Origin: Taibaiella sp965229095
GTDB taxonomy: Bacteria > Bacteroidota > Bacteroidia > Chitinophagales > Chitinophagaceae
DNA length: 64,000 nt
Direction: 5' to 3'
Assembly (NCBI GenBank): GCA_965229095.1
Contig: OZ245855.1
Span: 1,054,001-1,118,000, forward strand
The notes beneath the pieces are model-generated. The model searched no databases. It was not told where the DNA came from and saw only the letters and a program-made list of their open reading frames with translations. The position numbers and the translations under genes were made by a program. Below, piece by piece: positions 23,277-31,470 of the stretch. The number at the start of each line of letters is the position of its first letter. The stretch's first letter is position 1.

Positions 23277-23528
23277 ATGAGATACCTTACTTATTATACC
23301 CAGGACCATCACCGCATCGATATCAATAACTCCTGGCTGGGTGAAGAGAAAATATACTACGACGGGAAGCTTGTTTCCAGGCATACCAGCATCTTTGGCA
23401 GTATGCACGAATTCCAGGTTACCGAAAACAATGAGCTAACGGATTACCGGATCAATATAGAATACAGATGGCCTTTGCGTATCGGGTTCGATATATTCCG
23501 GAATGGCAAAGCTTTACTTTTATCCTGA
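23277..23528 (+). CDS. hypothetical protein
   Basis: This 83-residue protein without a signal peptide starts 26 bp after paralogue 2. It is rich in aromatic and charged residues (MRYLTYYTQDHHRIDINNSW, FGSMHEFQVTENNELTDYRI). No family is recognised. Its position suggests it belongs to the same transcript as the two exported paralogues. Confidence 0.6.
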   Translation: MRYLTYYTQDHHRIDINNSWLGEEKIYYDGKLVSRHTSIFGSMHEFQVTENNELTDYRINIEYRWPLRIGFDIFRNGKALLLS

Positions 23529-23536
23529 GCATAAGT

Positions 23537-23809
23537 ATGCCGGGCAATACCAACACATTTTTTATGTCCGACCATAAGTCACAAAAAGCCGGAAAGATTA
23601 TAGCCTGGCTGCAGATTGCGATGGGCATCGTCTTCCTTACATATACCGCCTTTAAGTATGTCAATGATGGCCATCATCTGGCCAGGAACATGATATCGCT
23701 GGCCTTGATCTTTGGCGTAGTCCTGCCTATGACTGCTGTAAGCACTTTACACCGCTTGAAAAAGAAAGAACAGCAGCAGGCCGCAGAAGAAGAGGAAAAG
23801 AGAGGCTGA
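23537..23809 (+). CDS. small membrane protein, unknown
   Basis: The ATG at 23537, 8 bp after the previous stop, gives 90 residues; the ATG at 23564 would give MSDHKSQKAGKIIAWLQIAM and 81 residues. An upstream frame extension to 23468 overlaps the previous gene and is less likely. Two hydrophobic segments (IIAWLQIAMGIVFLTY and MISLALIFGVVLPMTAV) are followed by a charged tail rich in Lys, Gln and Glu. No family is recognised. Confidence 0.6.
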   Translation: MPGNTNTFFMSDHKSQKAGKIIAWLQIAMGIVFLTYTAFKYVNDGHHLARNMISLALIFGVVLPMTAVSTLHRLKKKEQQQAAEEEEKRG

Positions 23810-23843
23810 GTGCGCCAATCGACCGGCATCTTTTCGTTATTTT

Positions 23844-23864
23844 TAACTTTGTACCTGCAGGTAC
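23844..23864 (+). promoter_or_regulatory. -7 element followed by a 14-bp perfect palindrome
   Basis: TAACTTTG (23844-23851) fits the Bacteroidota -7 consensus. Its last G starts GTACCTGCAGGTAC (23851-23864), a perfect palindrome covering the expected transcription start about 50-60 bp upstream of the S9 peptidase ATG. It is a plausible repressor site. Confidence 0.5.
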
Positions 23865-23913
23865 AGGCTTAACGTAATACAGAAAAAGGTATTTTCAATA
23901 AAATGTCATCTAT

Positions 23914-25866
23914 ATGAACAGCCCCCTTTTTAAAACCCTGGCAATTGCCACAGCTATAGGTAGCTTTGCCATTACAAATGTCCAGGCACAGCAAAACAAC
24001 AAAGCAGCTATGAACAATACACAGGCCGCAAGATTGATCCCGATGAAAGATTTTTTCCGGAACTCGGAGAAAAGAAGCTACCAGTTATCACCCGATGGCA
24101 ATCATATTTCCTTTATGGCGCCATACAAGAACCGGATGAATATATTTATCCAGAAGATGGGCGGTAGTAAAGAAGAGCCCAAACGGCTTACCTCGCTGGA
24201 AGACCGGGATATTGCCGGTTACTTCTGGGCCAATAACGGCCGTATCGCTTATCTAAAAGATAACGGTGGTGATGAAAACTTTCACCTTTATGCAGTTAAT
24301 ATCGATGGCAGCAACGACAAGGAATTGACGCCTTTTGATAAAGTAAGGGTTGATATTATCGACGATCTTCCGGAACAGGACGATTACATGATCATCGGGC
24401 TCAACAAACGTAACCCGCAGGTAAGCGATCCTTACCGTCTCAACATTAATACCGGTGCGTTGGAGCAATTGTACGAAAACCCGGGTAACATCACTTCCTG
24501 GCAAACGGATCATGACGGCAAATTGCTCATAGCCTCTACTTCCGATGGTGTGAACACGACATTGCTGTACCGTCCCAACGAAAAGGAAAAATTCAAGGAA
24601 GTAATTACCACCAACTTTAAGGAAGGCCTGTCGCCCCAGTTCTTCGATCCCAAAGACCACAATATCGTTTATGCTACCAGCAATATAGGCCGCGATAAAT
24701 CGGCAGCGATCCGCTACGATATCGTGAACAAAAAAGAAGTGGAGGTGCTTTATATGGATCCCGAAGTAGATGTGGCAGGTATTGGTTATTCCCGCAAACG
24801 CAAGGTAGCTACGGCTGTTTTCTTTACCAAGGATAAAACGGAATACAAATTCCTGAACAAAGAATCGGAAGAAAGGCGTGCCGAGCTGCGTAAGCTCATC
24901 GATAAGGACCTTGAATTCGGCATTGCCTCCATGAATAAAAACGAGGACAAAATGCTGATCGTTACTTATGACGATAAAACCAACGGTTCGTATTACTACT
25001 ACGACAGGAATACCAAAAAAATGGAAAAGATATCCGATATCAGTCCCTGGCTTAACCGCAGCGATATGGCCGATATGAAGCCTGTGGTATACACCTCCAG
25101 GGATGGTATTGCGATACATGGCTATCTTACCCTGCCTAAAGGGATACCAGCTAAAAACCTGCCAGTGGTGATCAACCCGCATGGCGGCCCCTGGGCCCGT
25201 GATGAATGGGGCTTCAATCCCGAAGTACAATTCCTGGCCAACCGCGGTTATGCCGTGTTACAAATGAACTTCAGGGGGTCTACCGGCTATGGCCGTGATT
25301 TTATGGAGAAATCTTTCAAGCAGTGGGGACAAACCATGCAGGACGATATCAGCGATGGTGTACAATGGCTCGTAAAGCAAGGTATTGCCGATCCCAAGCG
25401 GGTAGCCATATACGGTGGTTCATACGGCGGTTATGCTACCCTGGCTGGTATTACCAAAACGCCTGAGCTGTATGCCTGCGCGATCGATTATGTAGGGGTT
25501 TCCAACCTGTTTACCTTTATGAATACCATACCGCCTTATTGGGAACCGTTTAAAAAGATGATGTATGAAATGGTAGGCGACCCTGGTAACGCTACCGACA
25601 GCGCTATGCTAAGGGCCAACAGCCCGGTGTTCCATGCCGATAAGATCGTATGTCCCTTGTTCGTGGCCCAGGGCGCTAAAGACCCCAGGGTAAATAAAGA
25701 TGAAAGCGACCAGATGGTAGCCGCATTAAAGAAAAGAGGTATAGAAGTAGAATACCTGGTAAAAGATAATGAAGGACATGGTTTTCATAATGAAGAAAAC
25801 AGGTTTGAATTTTACCATGCCATGGAAACATTCCTGGCCAGCCATTTGGGCGGCCGGTCCGAATAG
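23914..25866 (+). CDS. S9 family peptidase (prolyl oligopeptidase/acylaminoacyl-peptidase type)
   Basis: This 650-residue enzyme has a signal peptide (FKTLAIATAIGSFAITNVQA) and an N-terminal beta-propeller (about 50-400; YQLSPDGNHISFMAPY). The C-terminal alpha/beta-hydrolase domain carries the catalytic triad: Ser503 in YGGSYGGYA, Asp590 in GAKDPRVN and His622 in GHGFH. INPHGGPWARDEWGF forms the oxyanion region. The enzyme likely cleaves short peptides in the periplasm. It is monocistronic, with a promoter at 23844 and a terminator at 25983. Confidence 0.94.
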   Translation: MNSPLFKTLAIATAIGSFAITNVQAQQNNKAAMNNTQAARLIPMKDFFRNSEKRSYQLSPDGNHISFMAPYKNRMNIFIQKMGGSKEEPKRLTSLEDRDIAGYFWANNGRIAYLKDNGGDENFHLYAVNIDGSNDKELTPFDKVRVDIIDDLPEQDDYMIIGLNKRNPQVSDPYRLNINTGALEQLYENPGNITSWQTDHDGKLLIASTSDGVNTTLLYRPNEKEKFKEVITTNFKEGLSPQFFDPKDHNIVYATSNIGRDKSAAIRYDIVNKKEVEVLYMDPEVDVAGIGYSRKRKVATAVFFTKDKTEYKFLNKESEERRAELRKLIDKDLEFGIASMNKNEDKMLIVTYDDKTNGSYYYYDRNTKKMEKISDISPWLNRSDMADMKPVVYTSRDGIAIHGYLTLPKGIPAKNLPVVINPHGGPWARDEWGFNPEVQFLANRGYAVLQMNFRGSTGYGRDFMEKSFKQWGQTMQDDISDGVQWLVKQGIADPKRVAIYGGSYGGYATLAGITKTPELYACAIDYVGVSNLFTFMNTIPPYWEPFKKMMYEMVGDPGNATDSAMLRANSPVFHADKIVCPLFVAQGAKDPRVNKDESDQMVAALKKRGIEVEYLVKDNEGHGFHNEENRFEFYHAMETFLASHLGGRSE

Positions 25867-25982
25867 AAAGAATACTTAGCAGGGATTTCCCTTTCAGAAT
25901 ATTGAAGAAAATGGGAAATATACATCCCTTAGTACCGCTTTGGGCGTCTGTATTGATACGCTTAAATAGTCACCAACCCAGT

Positions 25983-26010
25983 AAATGCCGGCTTCCCCTT
26001 GCCGGCATTT
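25983..26010 (+). terminator. terminator after the S9 peptidase
   Basis: AAATGCCGGC and GCCGGCATTT form a perfect 10-bp stem around TTCCCCTT, followed by CGTTTTATTG and a T6 run. It lies about 115 bp after the peptidase stop. Confidence 0.75.
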
Positions 26011-26028
26011 CGTTTTATTGTATTTTTT

Positions 26029-26295
26029 GTAACTGACTATCCGCATATAGGCAACAGGCACTACAGTTTGTCATGCGGAATGAAGCATCTTGAATATTAT
26101 TGACACTGATAGCGATTGAGATGCTTCGGTTCCTTCGGAGACCTCAGCATGACCACGATTTAAGGTGATTACCAGGTAAAGCGCTCTGGTTCGCGACCTG
26201 ATCTTGCAGTACTCGTTTTACCCTATTAAATGGAATCAAAAATGGTATAAGGGTACAGTACAACGTATCCTTGTTTCCTGATTGCGGATAGTTAC
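26029..26295. repeat. MITE-like element with imperfect terminal inverted repeats
   Basis: The left end GTAACTGACTATCCGCA (26029-26045) and the complement of the right end, GTAACTATCCGCA (26283-26295), match apart from a four-base insertion. Weaker pairing continues inward (ATAGGCAACAG against ATCAGGAAACAAG). Inside lies a second imperfect palindrome, GTCATGCGGAATGAAGCATC (26070-26089) against GAGATGCTTC and GCATGAC (ending 26153). No gene is present. The structure resembles non-coding palindromic repeats scattered in Bacteroidota intergenic regions. Confidence 0.5.
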
Positions 26296-26320
26296 TATGA
26301 TCATATACAATCTTGGGTAT

Positions 26321-26347
26321 GGAGCGATTGCATGCAACGTCTCTACA
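26321..26347. repeat. half-decayed palindromic intergenic repeat
   Basis: The sequence around GCATGCAACGTCTCTAC looks like one arm of the intergenic palindrome GAGACGTTGCATGCAACGTCTC that is common in bacterial genomes. The left arm here is degraded to GGAGCGATTGCATGC. Confidence 0.35.
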
Positions 26348-26387
26348 CGTATGGGCCTCTAACATCTAATATCTCATATCTAAAAAC

Positions 26388-26945
26388 CTACTGCCTGCTG
26401 AACCGGTATTCCCTGCTTTTATACAAGGTCCCGTTTGCGTCCGGCTCGTAATTTTCGATCAGGATAGTGTCTTTATCTTCAAAGGTGATCGTCTGTTGCA
26501 GCAGCACACTACGCTTATCTTCTACATTGAGCGTACCATTCAGGACGATCGATTTACCAGGATCTTTCCAGGGGCCTTCGAGCACCAGGGTCTTTGTGCT
26601 TTCTGTGCTTACCTGGCACAGGGTAAAGATGCCGCTGTCTATATCATAACCCAGTGTGATTGATCCTTCAAATGCGGAGCTATGCATTTCCCCTGTTTGC
26701 GAAAACTGGAAAAAACGGCCGCCCATTACCATATTGGTCACGGTAGTGAGCGTAAATTTTTCGGGATCGGAACCCGGACCAGGCAAGGTACTCACCTCTT
26801 CTGTCCAGGTACCTTCGTAGGTCGCCAGGAAACGATGCGTTTCCGAAAGCGCTTGTTCTTTTGCAGGTGTAGCACTTCCCGATTGGGCTTGTATCGTGGT
26901 TAAGGGTAAGAGGAGCAATGCAAAGCCGGCCAGTATACGATTCAT
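26388..26945 (-). CDS. DUF1579 domain-containing exported protein
   Basis: This 185-residue protein has a signal peptide (ILAGFALLLLPLTTIQAQ). The DUF1579 domain contains ATYEGTWTEEV, VTNMVMGGRFFQF and IDSGIFTLCQVSTES, the typical order of this beta-barrel-like family. The function is unknown; members often occur as single exported proteins. It is monocistronic and divergent from the pseudouridine synthase gene. Confidence 0.85.
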   Translation of the reverse strand: MNRILAGFALLLLPLTTIQAQSGSATPAKEQALSETHRFLATYEGTWTEEVSTLPGPGSDPEKFTLTTVTNMVMGGRFFQFSQTGEMHSSAFEGSITLGYDIDSGIFTLCQVSTESTKTLVLEGPWKDPGKSIVLNGTLNVEDKRSVLLQQTITFEDKDTILIENYEPDANGTLYKSREYRFSRQ

Positions 26946-27039
26946 GTTTTGGGGGTTGAAGGGATCTTATACAAATATAACGGAACACGTCGCATATTCC
27001 TGGAATTAACGGAAATTGCAGGCCGTTTTAAACGCAGCT

Positions 27040-27636
27040 ATGTCCGCATCCGGTTACCGCTATTTTGTACTTCATAAGCCTTATAATATGGTATCGCAGT
27101 TCGTGAGCCCCGATGCCGTGCGCCTGTTGGGCGACCTGGATTATCCTTTTCCCGAAGGGACCCATGCCATAGGCCGGCTCGATAGTCATTCGGAAGGTTT
27201 GCTGCTGCTGACAACCAATAAAAAAATAACCAAACTTTTGTTTGAGAGCCGGGAACCGCATAAGCGCAGCTACCTGGTACAAGTACGCAATGTCGTAAGC
27301 CCGGAATCGTTGGATGCATTACGCAACGGCGTTTACATCGAAATAAAAGGAGGGGAGCAATACCTGGCAAAGCCGACGGCAGTTGCCTTTGCGGAAAAAC
27401 CGGCGCTATTGCCTGAGTTGCAGCCTCATTATCGCGAAGTACCCCATACCTGGTTACTGATTACGCTTACCGAAGGCAAATACCACCAGGTAAGAAAAAT
27501 GGTAAACGCCATAGGCCATCCTTGTAAAAGACTGATCCGCGTATCGATCGAGGACCTGGTGCTGGGCGACCTGGTGCCCGGCGCTGTAAAAGAAATTGCA
27601 GAAGCGGAGTTTTTCAGTAAGCTGAAATTGGGATAA
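27040..27636 (+). CDS. rRNA large-subunit pseudouridine synthase (RluE-type)
   Basis: The ATG at 27040 gives 198 residues starting MSASGYRYFVLHKPYNMVSQ, the normal RsuA/RluE N-terminus without an S4 domain. The catalytic Asp48 is in AIGRLDSHSEGLLLLT, followed by YLVQVRNVV, LRNGVYIEIKGGEQYLAKP and YHQVRKMVNAIGHPCKRL. RluE modifies 23S rRNA at U2457 (E. coli numbering). The upstream in-frame start at 27016 adds eight residues not found in relatives. Confidence 0.92.
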   Translation: MSASGYRYFVLHKPYNMVSQFVSPDAVRLLGDLDYPFPEGTHAIGRLDSHSEGLLLLTTNKKITKLLFESREPHKRSYLVQVRNVVSPESLDALRNGVYIEIKGGEQYLAKPTAVAFAEKPALLPELQPHYREVPHTWLLITLTEGKYHQVRKMVNAIGHPCKRLIRVSIEDLVLGDLVPGAVKEIAEAEFFSKLKLG

Positions 27637-27710
27637 GGAATACAAGTTAAGAGTATGTTGCAAACTGTTCCATTGCCAGGTTGCAGCCACACACGCAGAT
27701 ACCGGAGACA

Positions 27711-29051
27711 TTATTTCTTCTTGTTCTTGGCGCCCCTTGTTTTGGCTTTGCCGTATTTAGCCATCATCTTCTCTTTGTGGCTTACTTTCTTTTGTTTCGG
27801 CCTGCTGTTCTTGGCCGATTTTTCATGAAAGGCGGCACCTACGTTTTCCCGTTTCGGTACTTTAAGTTGTACTTCTTTATGAATCACTTTAGGCATTTCA
27901 TCCTCCGTAAGTTCGGTAGAAATGGCCAGGTTGGCGGGTAAAGGCGTAACCGGGATCGTATATTGCATCAACGCTTCAATACCTTCCCGGAACTCGGTTT
28001 CCTTTTCGGTAATAAAACTAATGGCAATCCCTTTGCGATCGGCGCGGCCGGTACGGCCTATGCGGTGAATATAATTTTCGGGTACTTCGGGCAGGTCGAA
28101 ATTGATCACATGGGTTACCTCCGCAATGTCGATACCCCTGGCCACGATATCAGTAGCAATTATAAAACGGTAACTGCCGTCTTTAAATGATTTTACGGTA
28201 TTGAAACGATAGTTCTGCTCCTTATTGGAATGGATCACGCCCACTTGCTCTGGGTAACGGGCATTCATTTCTTCGAACAATTGATCTGCAAGACGTTTGG
28301 TAGCAGCAAATACCAGCACCTTCGACATGCTTTCATCTTCCTGGAGCAGGAGGTCCAGGAGGTTTACTTTGGTATAGAAATTGGGTACTTCGTAGGCCGA
28401 TTGGTTGATATTAGCCAAAGGCGTGCCTGTGGGTGCTGCTTCTATCCTGACGGGGCTGTTGAAATAGACATCGATCAGCTCTTCCACTTCGGGGGTTATG
28501 GTAGCCGAGAACATCAGGTTTTGCCGGCGTTCCGGCAGCAGGTTCATGATATTGCGAAGCTGCGGCCGGAAGCCGAGGTTGAGCATTTCGTCTACCTCGT
28601 CGATCACCAGCTTTTTGATGCTTTTTGTTTTGAGTGCTCCGCTCAGGATCAGGTCGTACAACCTGCCGGGCGTAGCCACGAGAATATCCAGGCCATTGAG
28701 TATGGCTTCTGCCTGGGGTTTCATGTTTACCCCGCCATACACCCCTACGACTACCAGGCTGCGGTAAGCGCTTAATTTTTTGGCGGCATCTACTACCTGT
28801 ACCACCAGCTCACGCGTAGGTACTAATACCAGCATTTGCGGGAAACGGTCTTTGGAAAACTGTAATTGCCGCAGGGCAGGGAGGAGGTAAGCAAACGTTT
28901 TACCGGTACCGGTCTGGGCAATGCCGCATACATCTTTTCCCGACATAATTACAGGAAAAGCCTTTTCCTGTATGGTAGTGGGTGTAGTAAAGCCAAGTTC
29001 ATCCAGGGCTTTCAGCAATGGGGCATTCAGGTTCAGATCGGCAAACGTCAT
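27711..29051 (-). CDS. DEAD-box ATP-dependent RNA helicase
   Basis: This 446-residue helicase has all core motifs: AQTGTGKT (Lys51), PTREL, TPGR, motif II as DEVD (151-154) rather than DEAD, SAT, ARGID and HRIGRTGR. The C-terminal tail of about 60 residues is very basic (KNSRPKQKKVSHKEKMMAK), as in RhlE-type helicases that bind structured RNA. A ribosome-assembly or RNA-turnover role is inferred. TATCTTTG on the minus strand at 29077-29070 is a good -7 element. Confidence 0.93.
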   Translation of the reverse strand: MTFADLNLNAPLLKALDELGFTTPTTIQEKAFPVIMSGKDVCGIAQTGTGKTFAYLLPALRQLQFSKDRFPQMLVLVPTRELVVQVVDAAKKLSAYRSLVVVGVYGGVNMKPQAEAILNGLDILVATPGRLYDLILSGALKTKSIKKLVIDEVDEMLNLGFRPQLRNIMNLLPERRQNLMFSATITPEVEELIDVYFNSPVRIEAAPTGTPLANINQSAYEVPNFYTKVNLLDLLLQEDESMSKVLVFAATKRLADQLFEEMNARYPEQVGVIHSNKEQNYRFNTVKSFKDGSYRFIIATDIVARGIDIAEVTHVINFDLPEVPENYIHRIGRTGRADRKGIAISFITEKETEFREGIEALMQYTIPVTPLPANLAISTELTEDEMPKVIHKEVQLKVPKRENVGAAFHEKSAKNSRPKQKKVSHKEKMMAKYGKAKTRGAKNKKK

Positions 29052-29069
29052 AGGTATAGCTTAACGGCG

Positions 29070-29077
29070 CAAAGATA
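29070..29077 (-). promoter_or_regulatory. -7 promoter element of the helicase gene
   Basis: On the minus strand TATCTTTG matches TAnnTTTG exactly and lies 18 bp upstream of the helicase ATG, implying a very short leader. Confidence 0.45.
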
Positions 29078-29157
29078 CTACAATTGCGGGAACTGCCCGA
29101 TCGTAAACCCCTGGCATCAGACCAATGAACAGTATTATAGCTTGTTGATGCTACCTT

Positions 29158-30318
29158 TTACAGGGCTTTACTGCCTTTGTACAATTCATATTCCAACAAC
29201 CGGCAGTCGATCGTTGCATTATAGAATTCGATCCTTCGCTTGGCTTTGAGGCCTATCTTTTTGGCCAGCTCCATATTGCCGGTAAACACATAGCCATGAT
29301 AACCCTGGCATTTGCTTTTCATGAAATCGCCGATCCGTGCATAAGTGGCTTCGAGGGCATCAAGGTCGCCCAGTCGTTCGCCATATTCGGGGTTGATCAT
29401 CATCACGCCATTACCTTCCGGTACCGGTGTATCGGCAAAATCACATACCGCAAATTCTATTATATCGGCTACACCGGCTGCCAATGCATTCTTACGAGCA
29501 TTACTGATGGCCATTTCGCTATGGTCGGTTGCAATTATTTTTAAACCCGGTACTTCCTTTACCTGCGCTTCAAGCCTTCCCCTTTCTTCCAGGTACCGGG
29601 CTTCGTCGTAACCCTGCAAGTACATAAAACCATAATTCATCCGGAACAAACCAGGGCCTGCCTGGGTCGCGATCAGGGCGGCTTCGATGGCAAGGGTACC
29701 GGAACCGCACATAGGATTGAGGAAAGGACCTTTGCCATCCCATGCCGTAGCCAGGATCGTGGCTGCGGCCAGCGCTTCCAGCATCGGGGCCTTACCTGGT
29801 ATCTTGCGATAGCCATGCCGTCCCAACGATTCGCCCGAAGTATCGAGGAAAATTTCGGCTTCATCGCCCTTCCAGAATAAGTGTACCACAGCGCCTTTCA
29901 ACTCGGCACCGGTTTCGGGACGTTCGCCCCTGATCTGCCGCAAACGGTCTACGATCGCATCCTTCACCCGCAGGTTGGCATACATGCTGTTGTTAATAGT
30001 ATCGTGCAATACATTGCTGGTTACGGAAAAATAGCCGCCCTCGGGCAAGAGGTCTTCCCAGGCAATTTCCAGCAGGTTTTCATAAATATCATCGGGATGC
30101 TGTGCTTCAAAACGGTCCAGGCTGAACAACACCTGGCTGGCACAACGCAGGTTGAGGTTGAGCCGGATACAATCATTGATCGTTCCCCGGAGCCGTACAC
30201 CGGTTATAAAACGTTCTTCTACTATAAAGCCCAGAGCTTTTACTTCCTGTTCCAGGTAAGTCGAAAGCCTTTTATGGCAGGTAATAGTTATGGGTGCAGT
30301 GATCGTAAATAAAGACAT
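29158..30318 (-). CDS. THUMP-domain class I SAM-dependent RNA methyltransferase
   Basis: The ATG at 30318 gives 386 residues beginning MSLFTITAPITITCHKRLST. An N-terminal THUMP RNA-binding domain (about 50-160) is followed by a Rossmann methyltransferase with NPMCGSGTLAIEAAL as SAM motif I and AMISNARKNALAAG as the next strand. The catalytic motif IV, usually NPPYGER in RlmL/YpsC-type guanine-N2 methyltransferases, reads NPEYGERL here. The likely target is 23S rRNA. The Pro to Glu change in the active-site loop is unusual but the rest is intact. Confidence 0.88.
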   Translation of the reverse strand: MSLFTITAPITITCHKRLSTYLEQEVKALGFIVEERFITGVRLRGTINDCIRLNLNLRCASQVLFSLDRFEAQHPDDIYENLLEIAWEDLLPEGGYFSVTSNVLHDTINNSMYANLRVKDAIVDRLRQIRGERPETGAELKGAVVHLFWKGDEAEIFLDTSGESLGRHGYRKIPGKAPMLEALAAATILATAWDGKGPFLNPMCGSGTLAIEAALIATQAGPGLFRMNYGFMYLQGYDEARYLEERGRLEAQVKEVPGLKIIATDHSEMAISNARKNALAAGVADIIEFAVCDFADTPVPEGNGVMMINPEYGERLGDLDALEATYARIGDFMKSKCQGYHGYVFTGNMELAKKIGLKAKRRIEFYNATIDCRLLEYELYKGSKAL

Positions 30319-30442
30319 AATGCTGCGAAAGTAAAACCTTCTTGCCATTTACCTTGCCGTATTTTGAAAAACACCTCCGGTATATGATAATGGTTGGTAG
30401 CTTTTATTCTGGTTTGTTTTAACTAATATTGCCGGCCTGCTT

Positions 30443-31342
30443 ATGTTCCCGGTCGCTTATCATCCCGTTTATAAACATCCTGTGCCCGAAGGGCACCGCT
30501 TCCCCATGGCCAAATATGAGCTGCTCCCACGGCAGCTTTTAAGGGAGGGTATCCTGCAGGAAAAGGATTTTTTTGCGCCGGAGCCTGTTGCTATGGCAGC
30601 CGTGTATGCAGTACATCAACGGGAGTATATCGACCATTTTATCAAAGGTACCTTAAGCCCGCAAGCCGCCAGGCGCATTGGTTTTGAGCAATCGCCTCTG
30701 CTGGTTGAACGTGAGCTGCGCCTGGTATCGGGTACCGTATCGGGAGCTATTCAGGCGCTGGACACTGGTATTGCCTTCAATATTGCCGGGGGTACGCACC
30801 ATGCCGGTTACAGTTTTGGCGAAGGCTTCTGTATGATCAACGACCAGGCTGTAGCGGCACAATACCTGAGGGATCATATGGGTGTAGGGCCGATCCTGGT
30901 TATCGATCTCGATGTACACCAGGGCAACGGGACAGCCAATATCTTCAGCAATGAGCCCGGTGTCTTTACCTTTTCCATGCATGGGGAGCACAATTATCCT
31001 TTTCGTAAGGAGCAAAGCGACCTGGATATCGGATTGCCGGATGGCACCACCGACGCTACTTATCTTGGCCTGCTGCAAAAAGCATTGCCCGAACTGATAC
31101 GCCGGGTAAAGCCTGATTTTATCTTTTACCAGGCAGGGGTCGACATCCTGCATACCGATAAAATGGGGCGTATGGCTTGTACCCCCGATGGTTGCAGGCA
31201 ACGCGATCATCAGGTACTGTCTCTGGCACGTAAGCATCGTATCCCATTGCAATGCAGTATGGGCGGCGGTTATGCGCCCGACCTGCGTACTATTATCGAA
31301 GCACATGCCAATACGTACAGGGTAGCTGCCGATCTTTATTGA
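30443..31342 (+). CDS. histone deacetylase family protein (class II-like/AcuC type)
   Basis: This 299-residue protein has the arginase/deacetylase fold. GGTHHAGYSFGEGFCMIND contains the tandem His catalytic pair. LVIDLDVHQGNGTANIF carries the zinc-binding Asp and His, and FYQAGVDILHTDKMGRM provides the second metal Asp. Prokaryotic homologues deacetylate acetyl-lysine, acetylpolyamines or small amides; the substrate cannot be assigned. It is monocistronic and divergent from the THUMP methyltransferase. Confidence 0.92.
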   Translation: MFPVAYHPVYKHPVPEGHRFPMAKYELLPRQLLREGILQEKDFFAPEPVAMAAVYAVHQREYIDHFIKGTLSPQAARRIGFEQSPLLVERELRLVSGTVSGAIQALDTGIAFNIAGGTHHAGYSFGEGFCMINDQAVAAQYLRDHMGVGPILVIDLDVHQGNGTANIFSNEPGVFTFSMHGEHNYPFRKEQSDLDIGLPDGTTDATYLGLLQKALPELIRRVKPDFIFYQAGVDILHTDKMGRMACTPDGCRQRDHQVLSLARKHRIPLQCSMGGGYAPDLRTIIEAHANTYRVAADLY

Positions 31343-31426
31343 GCGCTTTTGCTTATATTATAAAAATGACTTTTGTTGTTCTTAGCTGTATTTTTGCCGG
31401 GTAAAAAATACTTGTCGTTTTCCCGG

Positions 31427-31457
31427 TTGCCGGAGCGGGATTAGCCTGTTACTTTTG
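31427..31457 (+). promoter_or_regulatory. promoter of the ada-type gene
   Basis: TTG (31427-31429) and TACTTTTG (31450-31457), separated by 20 bases, form a near-perfect Bacteroidota -33/-7 pair 13 bp upstream of the ATG at 31471. Confidence 0.6.
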
Positions 31458-31470
31458 ATAAAAAATAAAG

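Noticed and set aside
24253..25230. 325-codon open frame on the minus strand
   Set aside because: It lies wholly inside the S9 peptidase gene, which has a full catalytic triad on the plus strand. The antisense frame has no recognisable domain.
28230..28775. 181-codon plus-strand open frame
   Set aside because: It is antisense to the DEAD-box helicase and has no plausible product.
30653..31306. 217-codon minus-strand open frame
   Set aside because: It is antisense to the deacetylase-family gene, whose catalytic motifs are intact.
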